From Chelydra serpentina (Eukaryota; Chordata; Testudines; Chelydridae): a stretch of DNA of 64,000 nt. The notes beneath the pieces were generated by a model. It was not told the origin of the DNA. It saw nothing but the letters and a program-made list of their open reading frames with translations, and made no database searches. The DNA lies in NCBI GenBank assembly GCA_037349315.1, contig JBAIAC010000035.1, forward strand, positions 6,586,501-6,650,500, in the 5' to 3' direction. Within the stretch, counting starts at the first letter, position 1; the number at the start of each line of letters is the position of its first letter. Below, piece by piece: positions 48,265 through 61,019 of this stretch. Made by a program: the position numbers and the translations under genes.

Positions 48265-49065
48265 CAGATTACGACATTAAAGTCCAAAAGGGACCATCTA
48301 GTCTGGTCTCCTGTATAAACACAGACCATAGAACTTTTCCAGCTTCACCTTCCAGCCGTTGGATCTCATTAGGCCTTTCTCTCACATTATAAATCCCTCT
48401 AGCACCAGATATCTTCTCCCTATGTAGGTACTTGTAGTCAATGATCGTGTTGGCTACTAACTTTCTGTTCAATAAGATAAGTAGATTAATCTTACATTTC
48501 TCATTGTAAGAGATGTTTTCCAGTCTTCTAATCATATGTGTGTATCTTCTCTGAATGCTCTTCAATTTTTCACCTTTTTGTTTAAAGTTTTAACACCAGA
48601 ACTGGACACACTATGACAGTAATGGTCTCACAAATGCCATATAACCAGGTAATACCACTTCCCTATTCCTACTTGATATTCCCCTGTTGTACACCTTAGG
48701 ATCACATTAGCCATTTTAGCCACAGCATTGCACTGGAGTGGAAACTCATATTCTATGGTTGTCTGCCATGACCCCCAAGTCCTTTTCAGGGTCACTGCTT
48801 TCCACAATACAGTCATCCATCCTGTAAGTGTATCCTACACTATTTGTTTCTACATGTATGACCTTGCATTTAGCCATATTAAAATGCAACTTGGTCAAGT
48901 GAGTCCACTTACCATCCAGTCCGGATTTAACCGATCCTTATTTACCACTCCAATCTTTGGGTCCTCTGGAAACTTCATCAGCAGTGATTTTATATTTTCT
49001 TCTATGTGATTCATAAAAATAGGCAGAGAACTGGTCCCTGTGGAACCGCTCTAGAAAAACCCTGC
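48265..49065 (-). pseudogene. CR1 LINE ORF2 3' fragment
   Basis: Read on the minus strand, the piece at 48816-48628 encodes a degraded CR1 reverse transcriptase tail (LKRTWGSWQTT..., AVAKMANVILRC). It corresponds to the family's K-D-L-G-V-L and A-A-K-K-A-N-x-I-L-G blocks. The piece at 48565-48350 continues with IQRRYTHMIRRLENISYNEK and DYKYLHREK. The CR1 3' tail lies at 48345-48265. Frames shift several times and the segment between the second block and the tail is short, so there has been an internal deletion. The copy is old and inactive. Confidence 0.7.
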
Positions 49066-49170
49066 CTAGTTGATTCCTCATGAACAATTTTCATCTGAGG
49101 AATCCTGAAGGACTGGGGTGTTTCTAGTTCTATTGATTAATAAATTAGCAATCACATATAAGTTATGATC
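49066..49170. other. Short unassigned gap
   Basis: About 100 bp between the CR1 fragment and the next repeat; nothing was recognised. Confidence 0.3.
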
Positions 49171-49684
49171 AAGGCTAAGATTTTGTCATGGTTATTTTTA
49201 GTAAGGTCACAGATAGGTCACAGGCAATAAACAAAAATTCATGGAAGCCATGACCTGTCTGTGACCCTTGCTGTGGCTGGGAGCTGTGGGGTTCCCCCAC
49301 TGCCTGCAGCAGCTGGAAACTGCAGGGGCCCCCCCTCCGCCCATGGCAGCTGAAAGCTGCAGGGTGACCATATTTCCCAAAGAGAAAACTGCACATCCGC
49401 AGCCGCTCGCCGGAGGCATCCCCTCCCCCTGCATGTGGCTGTCACCCAGGGCTCTCACCCCGAGGAGGGCATCCTTAGGAGTCTGTCACCTATCACTGTA
49501 ACCTTGCAGAGCGGCTCTGTCACCTGTCGCTGCTATTGTCCATCACTGGAACCCTGCCAGGGCCCCACTGGCTGCCAGCTCCAGAATCCCGTAGCCCCTG
49601 GGGCTGAAGTGGAGAATGTCATGGAGGTCTCTGGAACTCACAGATTCCATGACCTCCGTGACAGTTATTATAAATCTCTAGCTT
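49171..49684. mobile_element. Non-autonomous DNA transposon, unclassified
   Basis: The left end AAGGCTAAGATTTTGTCATG and the right end CTCCGTGACAGTTATTATAA (with AATCTCTAGCTT following) are roughly inverted. Inner blocks ATTCATGGAAGCCATGACC and GATTCCATGACCTCCGTGAC repeat the same theme. The centre is GC-rich and non-coding. Confidence 0.5.
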
Positions 49685-50404
49685 ATGCATATTATGTAAA
49701 CTTTATTCAGCACCGCTGTGCTTTGAAAAAATCTGCTCGGGAATCACCATAGTCATTTGCTTAATATACAGTGAGTTTGACGTGAAATGCACCCGTTAAT
49801 CATGCCTCTCACCTCAAGAGCCCCTTCACCTGGCCAGTTGCAGTGCTGCAGGGTTTCTCTCAGTCTAGCACCCCCTTTAGTAGTTCTGGTGCCACAATGG
49901 TCTATATTGTTATATGTGGCCTAGCCCTCTGGCCAGGTCACAGCTCCGTCTATTCCCCTTCCAGGTTAACAGAAGAGTCCCAGTCATCAGTCTCCATCGG
50001 GGACCCATGAGACTTGGCCTCGTCTCCTCCTGATGCCTGTACTTTCCCTGTTGGTCTGTGGGGGGAGGGAGGGAGAGGAACCCAGGCCTGCCCTCTCCTC
50101 TGGGTTCCAGGCTAGATACCTGTTTAGTCAGCTGAGGATTGTTCATTCAGTCCCTCACCGTTTTTCCCTACTCTGCTTCTACCTTTGCCCAGCTTGTTGA
50201 CATTTTTCCCCAGGTCTCTAGATTCTACTATATCACCTAGGATCTATGGGTCCTCACTACTTCTTCTTTTCCAGCTACCTTGGTACCCCCTCAAAGCTGC
50301 TCCCAGCCTCTCTCCCAGCAGCCTGCCTATGATAAGTAACTCCTCTATCATTTGCCTGGGACTAGTCAGTCCTTCCCTCCTCCAAGAGGGAGTTCCCACT
50401 CAGC
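49685..50404. other. Pyrimidine-rich stretch, unclassified
   Basis: A CT-rich block at 49940-50400 could be a degraded repeat, but no termini or coding motif were recognised. Confidence 0.3.
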
Positions 50405-50605
50405 CCTCTCTCTGAGGCGGGTTGTGCTGCTGCTTCCGGGAGCCACGGTATGCAAGGAGCAGGGCAAGCCCCCAACCCTACTCCCCGACTGGAGCACCGG
50501 AGCAGGGCAAGCTGTGGACCCTGCTCCCCGGCGGGAGTTCGAGGGCCGGATTAAAATGTCTGAAGGGCCGGATGCGGCCCCCAGGCCGTAGTTTGCCCAC
50601 CCTTG
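50405..50605. mobile_element. Truncated hAT element, right end
   Basis: It matches the right half of 38840-39525 (GAGGGCCGGATTAAAATGTC, then GAAGGGCCGGATGCGGCCCC and GTTTGCCCACCCTTG). The left terminal repeat is missing. Confidence 0.75.
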
Positions 50606-52234
50606 GCTGAGAGCCTTGCAATAGAAAGAGAAGAGCTTGTGAAAAGTCAGAGAAGTGCTCTCCAATTCCCCAAGGCAGTGAAAACAGGAACAAAATATTC
50701 TGAAAGTCCAGCCTCAGGAGCCAAACTCTGATCCAACACAGATGTAGCTGCATATTGTAGACGGGAGAGATTATAGTTATATATCATTTCTTTCCTTATA
50801 ATTCCTAGTATTTTTATGGGCTGGGCACATATCATCTATGTTTACATTCATTCAAGCAGATATGTATGTAGCTATTGTGCAAAGATTGGCTTCTTTTGAT
50901 AGCAGCAATGGGACCTTTTCACCCAAGCATTAAAGGCAGAATGTGCTAAACCACTCACTACTGAATTTTCTGAACTGTTACTGCATAATGAAGAAAAGAA
51001 AACTGATGTAACTCAAGTTTATTGCGTTCAGTTTAACAAAAGAAATCTGTGTTTATTTTGCATGTTTTTAAACCAAAGACTCGCCCATTTTTAATTCAGT
51101 TACGGAAATGTCAGCTGCAAAACTGTCTTGGGAGCTTGTATGCAGATAGTCACACTTGTGGTGTGGAGGGAAAACTAAAGGATTGCTGCTGCCATTGAGG
51201 TCCATGCCAAATTCCATTAACTTCAGTGGGAGCAGAAAATTGGCCACTCTCCACCAACGCACAGCCTGCCGTAATGAACTATGTGCTGGGGATATCCACG
51301 GAATCTGGAGGAAGGATTCCCACTGCAACGGCATGTACTGAACCCTTCAGTCTGCAGTAGTCCATGTGGCTCCCATACAAGTATCTTCTGCAGGGGAGAG
51401 GAAATGCCAGTGGCGTAGCCAAAGGTGCACTGGCTCAGACCCTGGCCGTGCCCTTAAAAAAAATTAACTCATCACCAAGCCATAATTTTTACAATGTAAA
51501 AATCTGCATGTGCAAAATCCAAGCGTGTACAACGGTCACCTTTAAAACAAATTGGTAGTTTTGCCTTATATCGCTACAAGATGATCTCACTATTTTCAGA
51601 GTCTCTCTCTAAGTTACCCCCCGATATGCACCAGGAAATACTGCAAATACTAAAGTCACCTTCGCTATTTATTTAAGACAAACTTGGCAAATGTTGAACC
51701 ATGATTATAAGAGCTCTCCGTCTCTGATGATCACTTTGTGAAAGAGAAAACTCTCTCTGCCAGGACAGACTGTATCTACACCAAGGAGAGTTGGTACAGA
51801 CAGTTGTTAACAGCATGAGGAGGAAGCAGGAAATGGGAGGTTTTCAGAGTGATCAGGACACATCCATTTTCAGCTGAGAAAGACATCCGGCAATGAAAGA
51901 AAAGCAACGCAAACACACCCTTTGCCAGCTGTAGCCACACAGCTAGTTTAGGCTGCTCCCATAAGGCAGAGCGTCGGTGCCATTTGGCAGCAAAGCTCTT
52001 TAAAACTACGCAATGTGCAACGGTTTTCAATTTTTTAATGAATTATGTAGCTCCAGAGAGAGAAATGATTAATGAAGCACCATACGCCCCACCCAGCACA
52101 GAAATGTCATATTACTCTAAGCTGTATTATATTATTACTCTAAAACTATCTCTGGAAGTGCCACTGTAGCTTTGCTTATATCAGACAACAATGTCTTCTT
52201 ACCCGGTCCTCTCCGCCTCAGTGTAGTCTTGCAA
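50606..52234. other. No gene seen
   Basis: AT-rich; no element recognised. Confidence 0.35.
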
Positions 52235-52880
52235 TAGCGGATTAGCCACTGGGTCGACGGGGCCCATGCCGAGAGGCCCTGACCAACTGGGGGGCCCTGG
52301 AAAAAATCCGCTGCCGTTTGGCGGAAGCCTGGAGCCCCAGTCGCTGGGCACGCGGGTGAAGCAGGGGAAGCCCCTGTGCCCCGACCCCACTCCCCAGCAG
52401 CAGCGCTGAGTGGGTGGGATGGGAGAAGCCCCCCCAGCAGCCCCCGACCCCATTCCTGGCAGAAGCCCTGATGTGGGGAAAGACCCAGTGCCCCCCACCC
52501 ATCCCTGGCAGAAGCCGCAGGGCCACAGGGGAAGCCCCTGTGCCCGACCTCACTTTCTGGACCCTCGCTGTGTCCCTGAGACTGAAGGAGCTCTCACGCC
52601 CCGGTGTGCCCTGGGGCCGTGGTGCAGGGACACAGCTTCTCCAGTCTTGGGGCTGCGGGGGGCGGAGGGAGCAGAAAGGAGCAAAAGGGGTTGTGGGGCT
52701 GCAGTGGGGGGAGAAGGGGGGACCCTGGGGAAGGGACAGAAAGATGTGGGACTGTGGGCGGGGCCACAGGCAGAAGGGGAAGAATGGGGGTGGGGCCATA
52801 GGCAGAAGGGGTAAGGAGCCCCCCCCCCCCACTTGCTCTGGCCCAGGGCCCCAGGAAACCTTGATCTGCCTCTGTCTCAC
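52235..52880. repeat. GC-rich interspersed repeat, unclassified
   Basis: An abrupt GC-rich block begins with GCGGATTAGCCACTGGGTCG and ends in GGGCCCCAGGAAACCTTGAT. The two ends are loosely inverted. Long frames on both strands (up to 241 codons) are low-complexity. A poly-C run lies at 52819-52830. Confidence 0.45.
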
Positions 52881-53176
52881 TGACATACCAGGGATGTTTT
52901 TGTCACTATTTTCGACAATGCTGAGGATGTGATTAGTGATAGATGTGAATGGTTCTTCACCGACCACGTTAAATAAAAACGGCTACTGTTTGTGCTCTCT
53001 CTGTGCGAGCTCATTAGGAACTTCTGGACTGAATGCTTTTTTCATCTGAAAATGCTGATTTGTTGAAAGCAGGCTTTTTTTAAGCAGACTTTAATTGGAA
53101 ATGTTTCTCAGTTTGGATTTTGGGGAGAGGGAGGGAAGAGAGGAGGGAGAGGGGCCTACCCCAAACTAGCCAGCAG
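52881..53176. other. No gene seen
   Basis: About 300 bp without a recognised element. Confidence 0.3.
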
Positions 53177-53305
53177 CCTGGCTTAGGGCACTCAGCTGGG
53201 TTGGGAGAGGTAGACCTAGGTCCAATGCCTGCTTTGCCTGAGTGGGCTTGATGTTGTGCCTCCTACATCCCAGGTCATGGCCCTAACTACTGGGCTATTC
53301 CAGGA
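53177..53305. repeat. tRNA-like palindrome, copy 4
   Basis: CCTGGCTTAGGGCACTCAGC and CCTAGGTCCAATGCCTGCTT form one head. CATCCCAGGTCATGGCCCTA and ACTACTGGGCTATTCC form the inverted second head. Layout as at 19311 and 19472. Confidence 0.5.
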
Positions 53306-56300
53306 TGCTCTTTTTCTCTGGGTTTTTTTTCACATTTCCCCCTCCCCCTCAAATGCCTTGCTTTGTTCCGCACTGGAATGGAAATAAATAATCAAAATGT
53401 ATTTCTTGATTTCTAGCCAGCCCTAATCAGTCTCCATCTAAAAGCTAACAGAATTGGAGTAGAGACTATTGTTTTAAGCAAAGCGAAGTGTACCGAAAAT
53501 TGCAACACTGAAAGAATAAAAGTTAACTCTAGACTGTCCCTTTTGTGACACAGTGACTGGGTCATGTCTCGTGCGTCACAGACACTACCTCATGACTGAC
53601 TGCTCTGGGAGGAGTACTTCAACCCTAAACCATGATTTCCAGTGAAAAGCAACCAAAGCTCAAATACATTTATTTATGTGTTGCTAAGATACATTATCTC
53701 GTGATTCTAATACAAACAGCATACAAAGCAGGACAATACACAGGAGAGCTTCATTTGAGTTACCCAAATTGGAAAAAAATCAACAAACAGTTGAAGAAAT
53801 CCTTAAGTTGTCTGTAGCCCACAGCGTGACCTTCACTTTATCCCCAGGGGCAAAACTACTATTACTAGCAATGGGAAGTACTCAGACACATGGAGTGGAA
53901 TTGACCCTTTGGGTTAATTTACAACCCTACTGGGTTTGAGGGAGACCTGACTTCATTAAGGGATGCTGTACAGGCGAATATGATGTCTTTTTCCGGTCGC
54001 CTCCCCTTTAATCTGGGTTGTCCTCGGCCATTCTGCATGTAGAGAGGAAAGTACGGGCACCACCTCAGCCCAGTTCAGTCGCGGAGCAATATTAATAGCG
54101 TTACTTCCAAGCCCACTTTCTGCTACTCTGAGAGCTCATTACATCGCGTAAGACAGAAGCCGCTATGTGATATGTAGTGCACGGCCTCTAGGGTCTTGCA
54201 CTGCAGCAACAGGTATTTAGCCCCTTGTGGTTGCAACATCACGCGTGATGGAAGAACCTGTTAAAGTGCAGCCTGCCCTGCAGTCCTTCACTTCTGGTTC
54301 TGCCGTCCAGAACATGGAACTTTCCTAGGATCATTCCACGGGCGAGGGGGAAGAGCCGGAGAACAAAGTGCTGATTCCAGGGGTTCTACAGGAAGCAGGT
54401 CCCTTTGCCCTGGCTCTGTGGCCCTTAGCCTGCCTGGTGGCTCCCTGACGCCAGAGCTCTACTTACTTCTTTCCTAGCCATTGGTATCCCCGGGATCTTC
54501 CTTTAAGGTGTCTCCCAAGTGCAGTGGGAGCACGAAAGAGTTAATACAACTTCCAGACTCCATTCACTTTGGCTTTTCCCCGAGGCTGGGTGGGAGAGGA
54601 TGCAAGTGTCCCCTGCCACTCTCCCTCCCATCCACAGGTCCCAGATCTTGCAGAGAGATCTCTGCTGGGGTATGGGTGGCAGGGAAAATGAAACCCGGGC
54701 AGCTGACCCCTCCGACTCTCCCATGTAGGAAGCAGGTATTGTACGTGGAGAAGATGCTTTATTTACGTGATGCTGCGGAGGCAACTGGGCCCATGTTATG
54801 AACTGGACTTGAGCAATGAATGACTCTGGTGTTACAAAGAAAAAAGCTGGTTGTAGAAAATGAAAAGTGAGATCAGCAGTAAAACGCTGTGACATAACAT
54901 GGTACTGGAGCAGCAATTTACCACGATGAATTCTGTCACTGTCATCTTAGAGGTGGTGTTTATTTCTTCAGTCATAGGGTCATCACCTTTTATCCATATT
55001 AGAATATATGGACAACAATATTTCTCCTTAGCATAGTAGTACACTGTGTGAAATAGCCCAGGCTTGATTGAACCTCATGCTCCAGAAGTGTGTAGCGATG
55101 ACTAAGGAAAGCCACTTCTGAAGCAGAAATTCCTTAATTGCTTCATCTTTCTAAAAGTGGTTGATGGCAGCAGTGGAGTGATGAGTTGGCATCCCGAAGC
55201 ATTCCTTGATGGGTTCACCCAGTGGTATAACCCATACAAAAAGAAAAAAATTAAAGGTAATCCTTTAGTGTAAATATACCCTACGTAAGCAAACTGCCAC
55301 TTGAAATCCATTGTCAATGAGGGAATCCTCATCACATCATGCCGCTGCGGTACAGACATTAGCTAACTCCCTGCCCTCTGATGCTTCCCTGAACATAGCT
55401 GCATAGACATTGGTACCAATGTGAAAGCACTCTTATTCCCCAATCAGTTTTAATCAACTAATTTCTTAGCAGATAACGTTTTTCTAGTGCTATCCCTTTC
55501 TAAGTAATGAAAAATACTGCATCAAAGAGCTAAGAACTTCTGCTGTTCTTGTTTATAATTAAAGCCATTTTGTAGCAGAGTCCTGAGGTTGGGGCGAAGG
55601 GCTTGTTGGCAGGTCTGGTCAGGTCAGGTCTGACTTCAATAAATCATTTTAGGGGGAAATTTAAGTCTGTCTTTCTTGAATATAATCAAAAGGATTAGAA
55701 GTCTCCTCTGCTTTATTCAAAACATTTCTGCTGCTACTTCAGAAAGAAGCAGATGAAAACAAACATTGCACAGTCTCTGGTTACAAGAAAAAAACACTTA
55801 GGAGCATATCTGTTAACATGGCCAGTGAAGTAACTTCGTTCAGGGACTAAGGTTTTGGGTCATGCCTGATGTTCCTGATAAGAATCCTACCCCACTGGCT
55901 GCATCACACATTGCAACTATATTGTTGCTGAGGGTGTTAGGAATAGTCTCTTAGGGAGGATTCCCTGAAAAGAGGAAAAACCAGATGGAAGGGGAGAAAA
56001 TGATCCAGCAATTGTGGTTCAGTGTGTGTTTGAGTCTGGATTTATATGGACAGCAGAGCTCCACTATTACAGCCTGCTTTCACCAGCATGTTCTGCTATG
56101 AAAATGTTAAGGAAGACTTAAAGGAAAGGCTGACGATCCAGGCAGAAGCCATTTTTATGGGAATCAAAACTGCTGTCAGATTGGTTGTCAGTTTAAATAA
56201 TGGTGCTGAAATCCTTTACGCTGCAAGGGGAGGCTCTCGGCCAATCAGTATGCACAGGTACAGTCTGACTGTTCCTCCAAAAAATCTAGCTCTGCTGAGT

Positions 56301-57041
56301 GAAGACGCCACAGCTTCCTCCACAATTCGTTATTAGCTGTACATCTGGTGCCTACATATATGTAACAAGCCTTTAAGTCTGGGCGATAGCCTCTCCTACT
56401 CCATGTAACAAATGGGATGCTCAAGATAATACCATAAAGACCTGCTGCAAAATCAGTGATGCCATCTCGCGGTCTTTGATGTCCTACTTTAGACATGTTA
56501 AAGGGGCCTGCACTTCTGAGACTCAGGCACCATTAAGGCAATTCAAGTTGAGCGCCTAAAAATGGAGACACCCAAAATGTACTAGTCACTTTGGTAAGCT
56601 CAGGCCAGGATGTCTGTCCCTGCTCTAGAGTCATAAGGACAGTGCCGGTGGGTGGAGTTCTCACTCCACTCCCTACAGAACATACACATGCCTACTCGAT
56701 TCTGCTGTGCAGCTCGGTAACGCCAATAATAAAACATAAACTTTAGCCTTAAGTTTCTTTCACTGCAGGTCCTTCCCTGCCCTGAGAGGGGATCGAGCCT
56801 TTTTTATATCCGGGTTTGCGCTAACTGAATCCACCTGCCAGCATGATGCAGCAAGAATTACACTCCACCTTCATGCAAGGTTCAAGTACCTGATGATAGA
56901 AGGACTCAAAAGATAAGCCATGCATCCCAATGCTGAACCCTAGATCCAGAAAGCATAACACCAAGTCAATGCTCCCTAACAGTCAGGAAAATGTAATCTG
57001 TGCCCCTGTACCTATTGGGTTCCGGGAAGTGGGCGGGCGGA
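53306..57041. other. Non-coding stretch
   Basis: Open frames (for example 96 codons at 56046-56336 and 137 codons minus at 54503-54916) have no recognisable domain. No bounded repeat was identified. Confidence 0.35.
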
Positions 57042-57600
57042 ACTGGCCCTTATAAGAGGGCAGTGGGCCTAGAGCAGAGGCAGACTCTCTCTCTGCCTTT
57101 AGGGTGAGAAGGGCTTGGCTGCAGGGACCTGAACAGGTACCTAGGGTGGAGCAGGGCTGGGGAAGTCCTGGGGAGCTCTGGCCTGAGAAAACCCCAGGCT
57201 GTGGCCTAGGGCTAGGCCCATCTAGGTACTGGGGTTGCAGGGGGCAACCCACGGGTAGGCCGAGGCAGCAGGTCCAAACCCCCTTTGCCTGTGATGAGTG
57301 GCTTATGCTGCAGTCTGCCCCAGGGCGCGGGGGCTAGCTGGTGAGTGGCAGTAGCTTATGACTGAGGCGAAGTGGGGATAGTGGGTTGGGGTCCCCTGGG
57401 GAGGGGAGACCCAGATCTGTGGGGTACTGCCAGGGGGAAGCACCCCAGTTAAAGGGGCACTGGGTCCTGGGAGGGGCATGGGCGAGAGTGGTCAGGTGGA
57501 TCACTGGCCTGCAGAGGGTGCTCCAGAGGCTGGATGAGCTAATTTCCAGAGGAAACCAGCAGGAGGCGCCGCAGGGGTGAGTCCAACCAACCCTGTCACA
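57042..57600 (-). repeat. Inverted copy of Tx1-like leader start
   Basis: The reverse complement of this block matches 58972-59540 over about 560 bp. It runs from TGTGACAGGGTTGG (58972 side: TGTAGCAGGGCCGG) to GCCCTCTTATAAGGGCCAG. Similarity stops abruptly at 57041, beyond which no LINE body follows. It could be a separate repeat used as a promoter by the LINE, a solo LTR-like unit (TGT...ACA ends), or a rearranged LINE leader. Confidence 0.65.
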
Positions 57601-57607
57601 GCCCCCC

Positions 57608-57632
57608 TCTCCCCCCCCCCCCCCCCCCCCCG
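57608..57632. repeat. Poly-C run
   Basis: An uninterrupted C run of more than 20 nt directly beside the repeat above. Confidence 0.9.
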
Positions 57633-58259
57633 CCCTTCTCTTGGGGCAGCCAGCTTGATTCTGATGCACTCTTCCTGCATTCAGGATCCAGCTGCAATTT
57701 AACAGCACTACTGCAAGCATTTACCAAGCAATACCGAGGAGAGAGATTGTATGCTTTTGTGGTTCTTATGCAGTTTTATTGCCTTCTTCCTGTAGCTGGA
57801 TGGATTCTCTCCAGTCTTGTGAAACATACTCATCACTCCAGATTTGCTGAATCTGCAATGGAAACGGATTGGTTAATAGTCTTGGGCTGGTCTTTCATAT
57901 TTCTGTAGGCGTTTGTCTCTTTCTGGTTATTGCTGAGCTGACTTTTGCACAGGGACCTCCAATATTGTGCAAGACAGAAGTTGTAATTACCTCTGGTACA
58001 GGGTTTCACAGCTATCATTTCCAAATATTACTTCCCTCCTCGCTGTTACTTCCATCTGTATTAGCTCAGTTCTGTCTGTTACTGACACTTATGTGATCCC
58101 ATCTCACAGGCAATCTCTGAGTCTGACGTCTGTGTGCCCGGAGAGTGAGTAGCTAGAAAAGAATTAGACTGTTTTACTTCTTGCTTTCAGTCCTTTCTGT
58201 AAAAAATGTTTAAGGTGATACCCCTAGACTGATCATGCAAAGTAACAACTTTCATTCAA
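57633..58259. other. No gene seen
   Basis: No element recognised. Confidence 0.35.
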
Positions 58260-58600
58260 GGGCCCCAAAGAACTTTTATAAACAAAAATGAATGTTTACA
58301 ACACCCCTATGGGTGAGATGAGTGTTACCTCCATTCTATAGCTGGATACACTGATCCCAATCCTACAATAAGCACCATATGGGTAGGCTTCCATTAATTG
58401 GGCACGGAGCTCACTGTATGATGATGGCCTATGTGATTTACCCAAGATTACCTAGTATGTCAGAATCAGGAGTTCTTATATGAATCTAAGTCCTAAGAAT
58501 CTACGCTCTTATATGGCCTCCATCACCAGAGTATCTGAGCACCTCGTTATCTTTAGTGTATTTATCCACACAACAACCCTGTGAGATGGCTCTGCCTTAG
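58260..58600 (-). repeat. Old MIR-related repeat
   Basis: GTGATTTACCCAAGATTACC and GAGCACCTCGTTATCTTTAG are followed by TATTTATCCACACAACAACC, matching the reversed core and tail of a MIR-like SINE (GTGACTTGCCCAAGGTCAC type). Confidence 0.5.
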
Positions 58601-58971
58601 GAATTCCTAAGCAGAGAGCAGACTTGATATATTAATTAAGGCATGTCCCTTGATAAATTAGCTTGATTTGATTGCTTTAATATCACTGTTTTAGGGTGCA
58701 TTGGACAGGCCACTCAAAGCTTGTTCGGAACAGTTTGCAGAGAAGAAGCTTCAAGAGAAGCTAGAAACATTTGTGGGAATGTTTTGGGTTTTTTTAATAT
58801 TATAGAATCAGGTTAATCTTTGCACTTCCATGGATATCTATTGATCGCTATCATGAATAACTTTTCTTATATTCCCTAGAAGTACAGTAGTCGTCCTGCT
58901 GCTAACCACTGGGGGCACTGGGGAATGTAATGCACATGCTGTGACATTCTCTTGGAAAGTTTTATACTTGG
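58601..58971. other. No gene seen
   Basis: About 370 bp before the LINE leader; no element recognised. Confidence 0.3.
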
Positions 58972-61019
58972 TGTAGCAGGGCCGGACTCACCCCTGCGGC
59001 GCCTCCTGCTGGTTGTCCTGGGAATTAGCTCGTCCAGCCCTGGAGCGCCCTCTGCAGGCCAGTGATCCGCCTGTCGACTTTGGCCCCGTGTCCCTCCAGG
59101 ACCCGGTGCCCCTTCAACTGGGGTGCTGCCCCCCCAGCAGTACCCCTAGATCTGGGTCTCCCCTCCCCCAGGGGAACCCCCAACCCACTATCCCCACCTC
59201 GCCTCAGTCGTAGGCTACTGCCAGTCCCCAGCTAGCCCCCGCGCCCTGGGGCAGACTGCAGTATAAGCCACTCATCACAGGCAAAGGGGGTTTGGACCTG
59301 CTGCCTCAGCCTACCCGTGGTTGTCCCTGCAACCCCAGTACCTAGATGGGCCTAACCCTAGGCCGCAGCCTGGGGCTTTCCTAGCCTGGAGCTCCCCAGC
59401 TCCTCAGGCCCTTCCCCAGCCCTGCTCCACCCTAGGTACCTGGTCAGGTCCCTGCAGCCAAGCCCTTCCCTCTCTAAAGGCAGAGAGAGAGTGTGTCTGT
59501 TTGCTCCAGGCCCACTGCCCTCTTATAAGGGCCAGCTGGGGCCTGATTAACTGGCCACACCTGTGGCTTCTTCGCCACTCCGCCCAGCTTCTCCTACTCA
59601 GCCCTCTTCTAGGGCTGTTTCCAGCCCCTCCGGGCAGGAGCAGGGTTCCACTCTGCTACGCAGAGAGAGGTCAGTCTGCTTGGGCTGTCCTGCTGGCTGG
59701 ACCTCTCTCCTTTCCTTCCCTGGGCTGCTGCTGGCTGGAGCCTTCTTCCTCTTTAGCTGCCCTACTAGCTGGAGCTCCTTTCCCACCCTTGGACTGCTGC
59801 TGTGGGCTGGAGCCCCTTCTACCTCCTTTGGACTGCTGCTGCCGCTGGCTGGTTGGTGTGCTCCTTCCCTGGACTGCAACTGACTGTGTGAGTGAGTGAG
59901 GGGGGGCTCTGCTGACCTGCCCCCCCTTCCCCTCCCCCCTCTGGAAGGAGGAGCCAGGGCCCCTCTACTACTACCACCTGGGGGGGGCCCTTCCTGCCTG
60001 GCTGCCAGGGTTGCTAGAGCTGCTGCAGTTGCTGCTGCATTTGTCCTGGGGAGCTCCTGGCGCTTAGAGGAGGAAGAGGACTGAGAAGACCACCGGCTGC
60101 TGGGGGAGCACACAGAGACTCTGGAGACCACTGTGGAGGGGGCCATTACGGACTAAGTGACTTTCAAACTGTGCTTTTGTGGTGAGGGGTCCTGACTGTG
60201 TTTGTGGGGACACAGGGGGTGTGGTGTGGAGCCTGCCCCCTGGTTCATCTGTGTCCCCCCACCTCCAAACCCCCACCACCACCGCTGCCCCCTCCACTGC
60301 CCCCACTGGCTGCTCACCATCTGCTTCCAGCTCCTGCCTCCAGGGTTCAGCTGCTTGCCTGGCCTGCCACGCCCGTTTCCACCATTTGGGCCTGCAGCAG
60401 CCAGCCAGCCAATCACTGACTTTTCTGCAAGCGCACGTGGGTGCACGTGCCCCCCCCCCCGGACTGCCCCCCCTGGACTACCCCCCAGCTTTGCCCCTTG
60501 CTGCCTGCCCTGTTTGCTGAAGCTGATTGCCCCCCCTCCCCATACCTTTTGTCCCAGCCCCTTATTAGCTTCAGTGTGTTTGCCTGCCCTGCCCCGCCCT
60601 TCTCCTGCTGTAGCCTGGTTTGTTTGCCCTGGCCAGGCCCAACAGCTAGCCCCTTGTTCCCTCTGCCTGTTCGTTCCCCTGCCTTTGCGGCCCTCCTGGC
60701 CCTGATTTGCCCCTCCCTTTGTGTGCCCATGCCCCCTCCCATGCGCTTGAGCTCCCCCCATTTCGGTTGATCACTGCACCCCCCTGCTGTTGTTGCAACC
60801 TTCCCTCCCCTAGTGCAGCTAGAGGAGCCAGAAGTCCACCTTCTGTTGGTGACTGACACCCCCCCCCCGAGTCCTTGCTAGCCCCCCTCTGCCCCCCCTC
60901 CAGTTTGGCACCCTCCTCCCCTGCCCACAGCCTAGCGGGGAGGAGTGGTTGACCTGTTTCCCTCCCCCCCCTCCCCTTTGCTTTTCTCCGGTGTCTCTCT
61001 CCCTTCCTTACCGCCCATC
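58972..61019 (+). promoter_or_regulatory. Tx1-like LINE 5' leader (probable promoter)
   Basis: About 2 kb of C-rich sequence with no stable reading frame precedes ORF1. It starts at TGTAGCAGGG, where the match to the inverted block at 57042-57600 begins. It contains a palindromic CTTATAAG near 59525 that could serve as a TATA element. Non-LTR elements carry an internal promoter in this position. The frames inside, up to 202 codons, are composition artefacts. Whether the first 560 bp belong to the LINE or to another repeat is unsettled. Confidence 0.55.

Noticed and set aside
52242..52967. 241-codon minus-strand frame
   Set aside because: It lies in a GC-rich repeat, has matching frames on the other strand and shows no domain.
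56046..56336. 96-codon plus-strand frame with an even amino-acid mix
   Set aside because: No recognisable domain and no convincing splice or promoter signals; a chance frame is simplest.
57042..57600. Solo retroviral LTR
   Set aside because: TGT...ACA ends are suggestive, but no target duplication, primer site or polyadenylation signal was seen, and the same block leads into a LINE at 58972.
60153..60859. Frames of 148-202 codons in the LINE leader
   Set aside because: C-rich composition, overlapping frames on both strands and no conserved motif.
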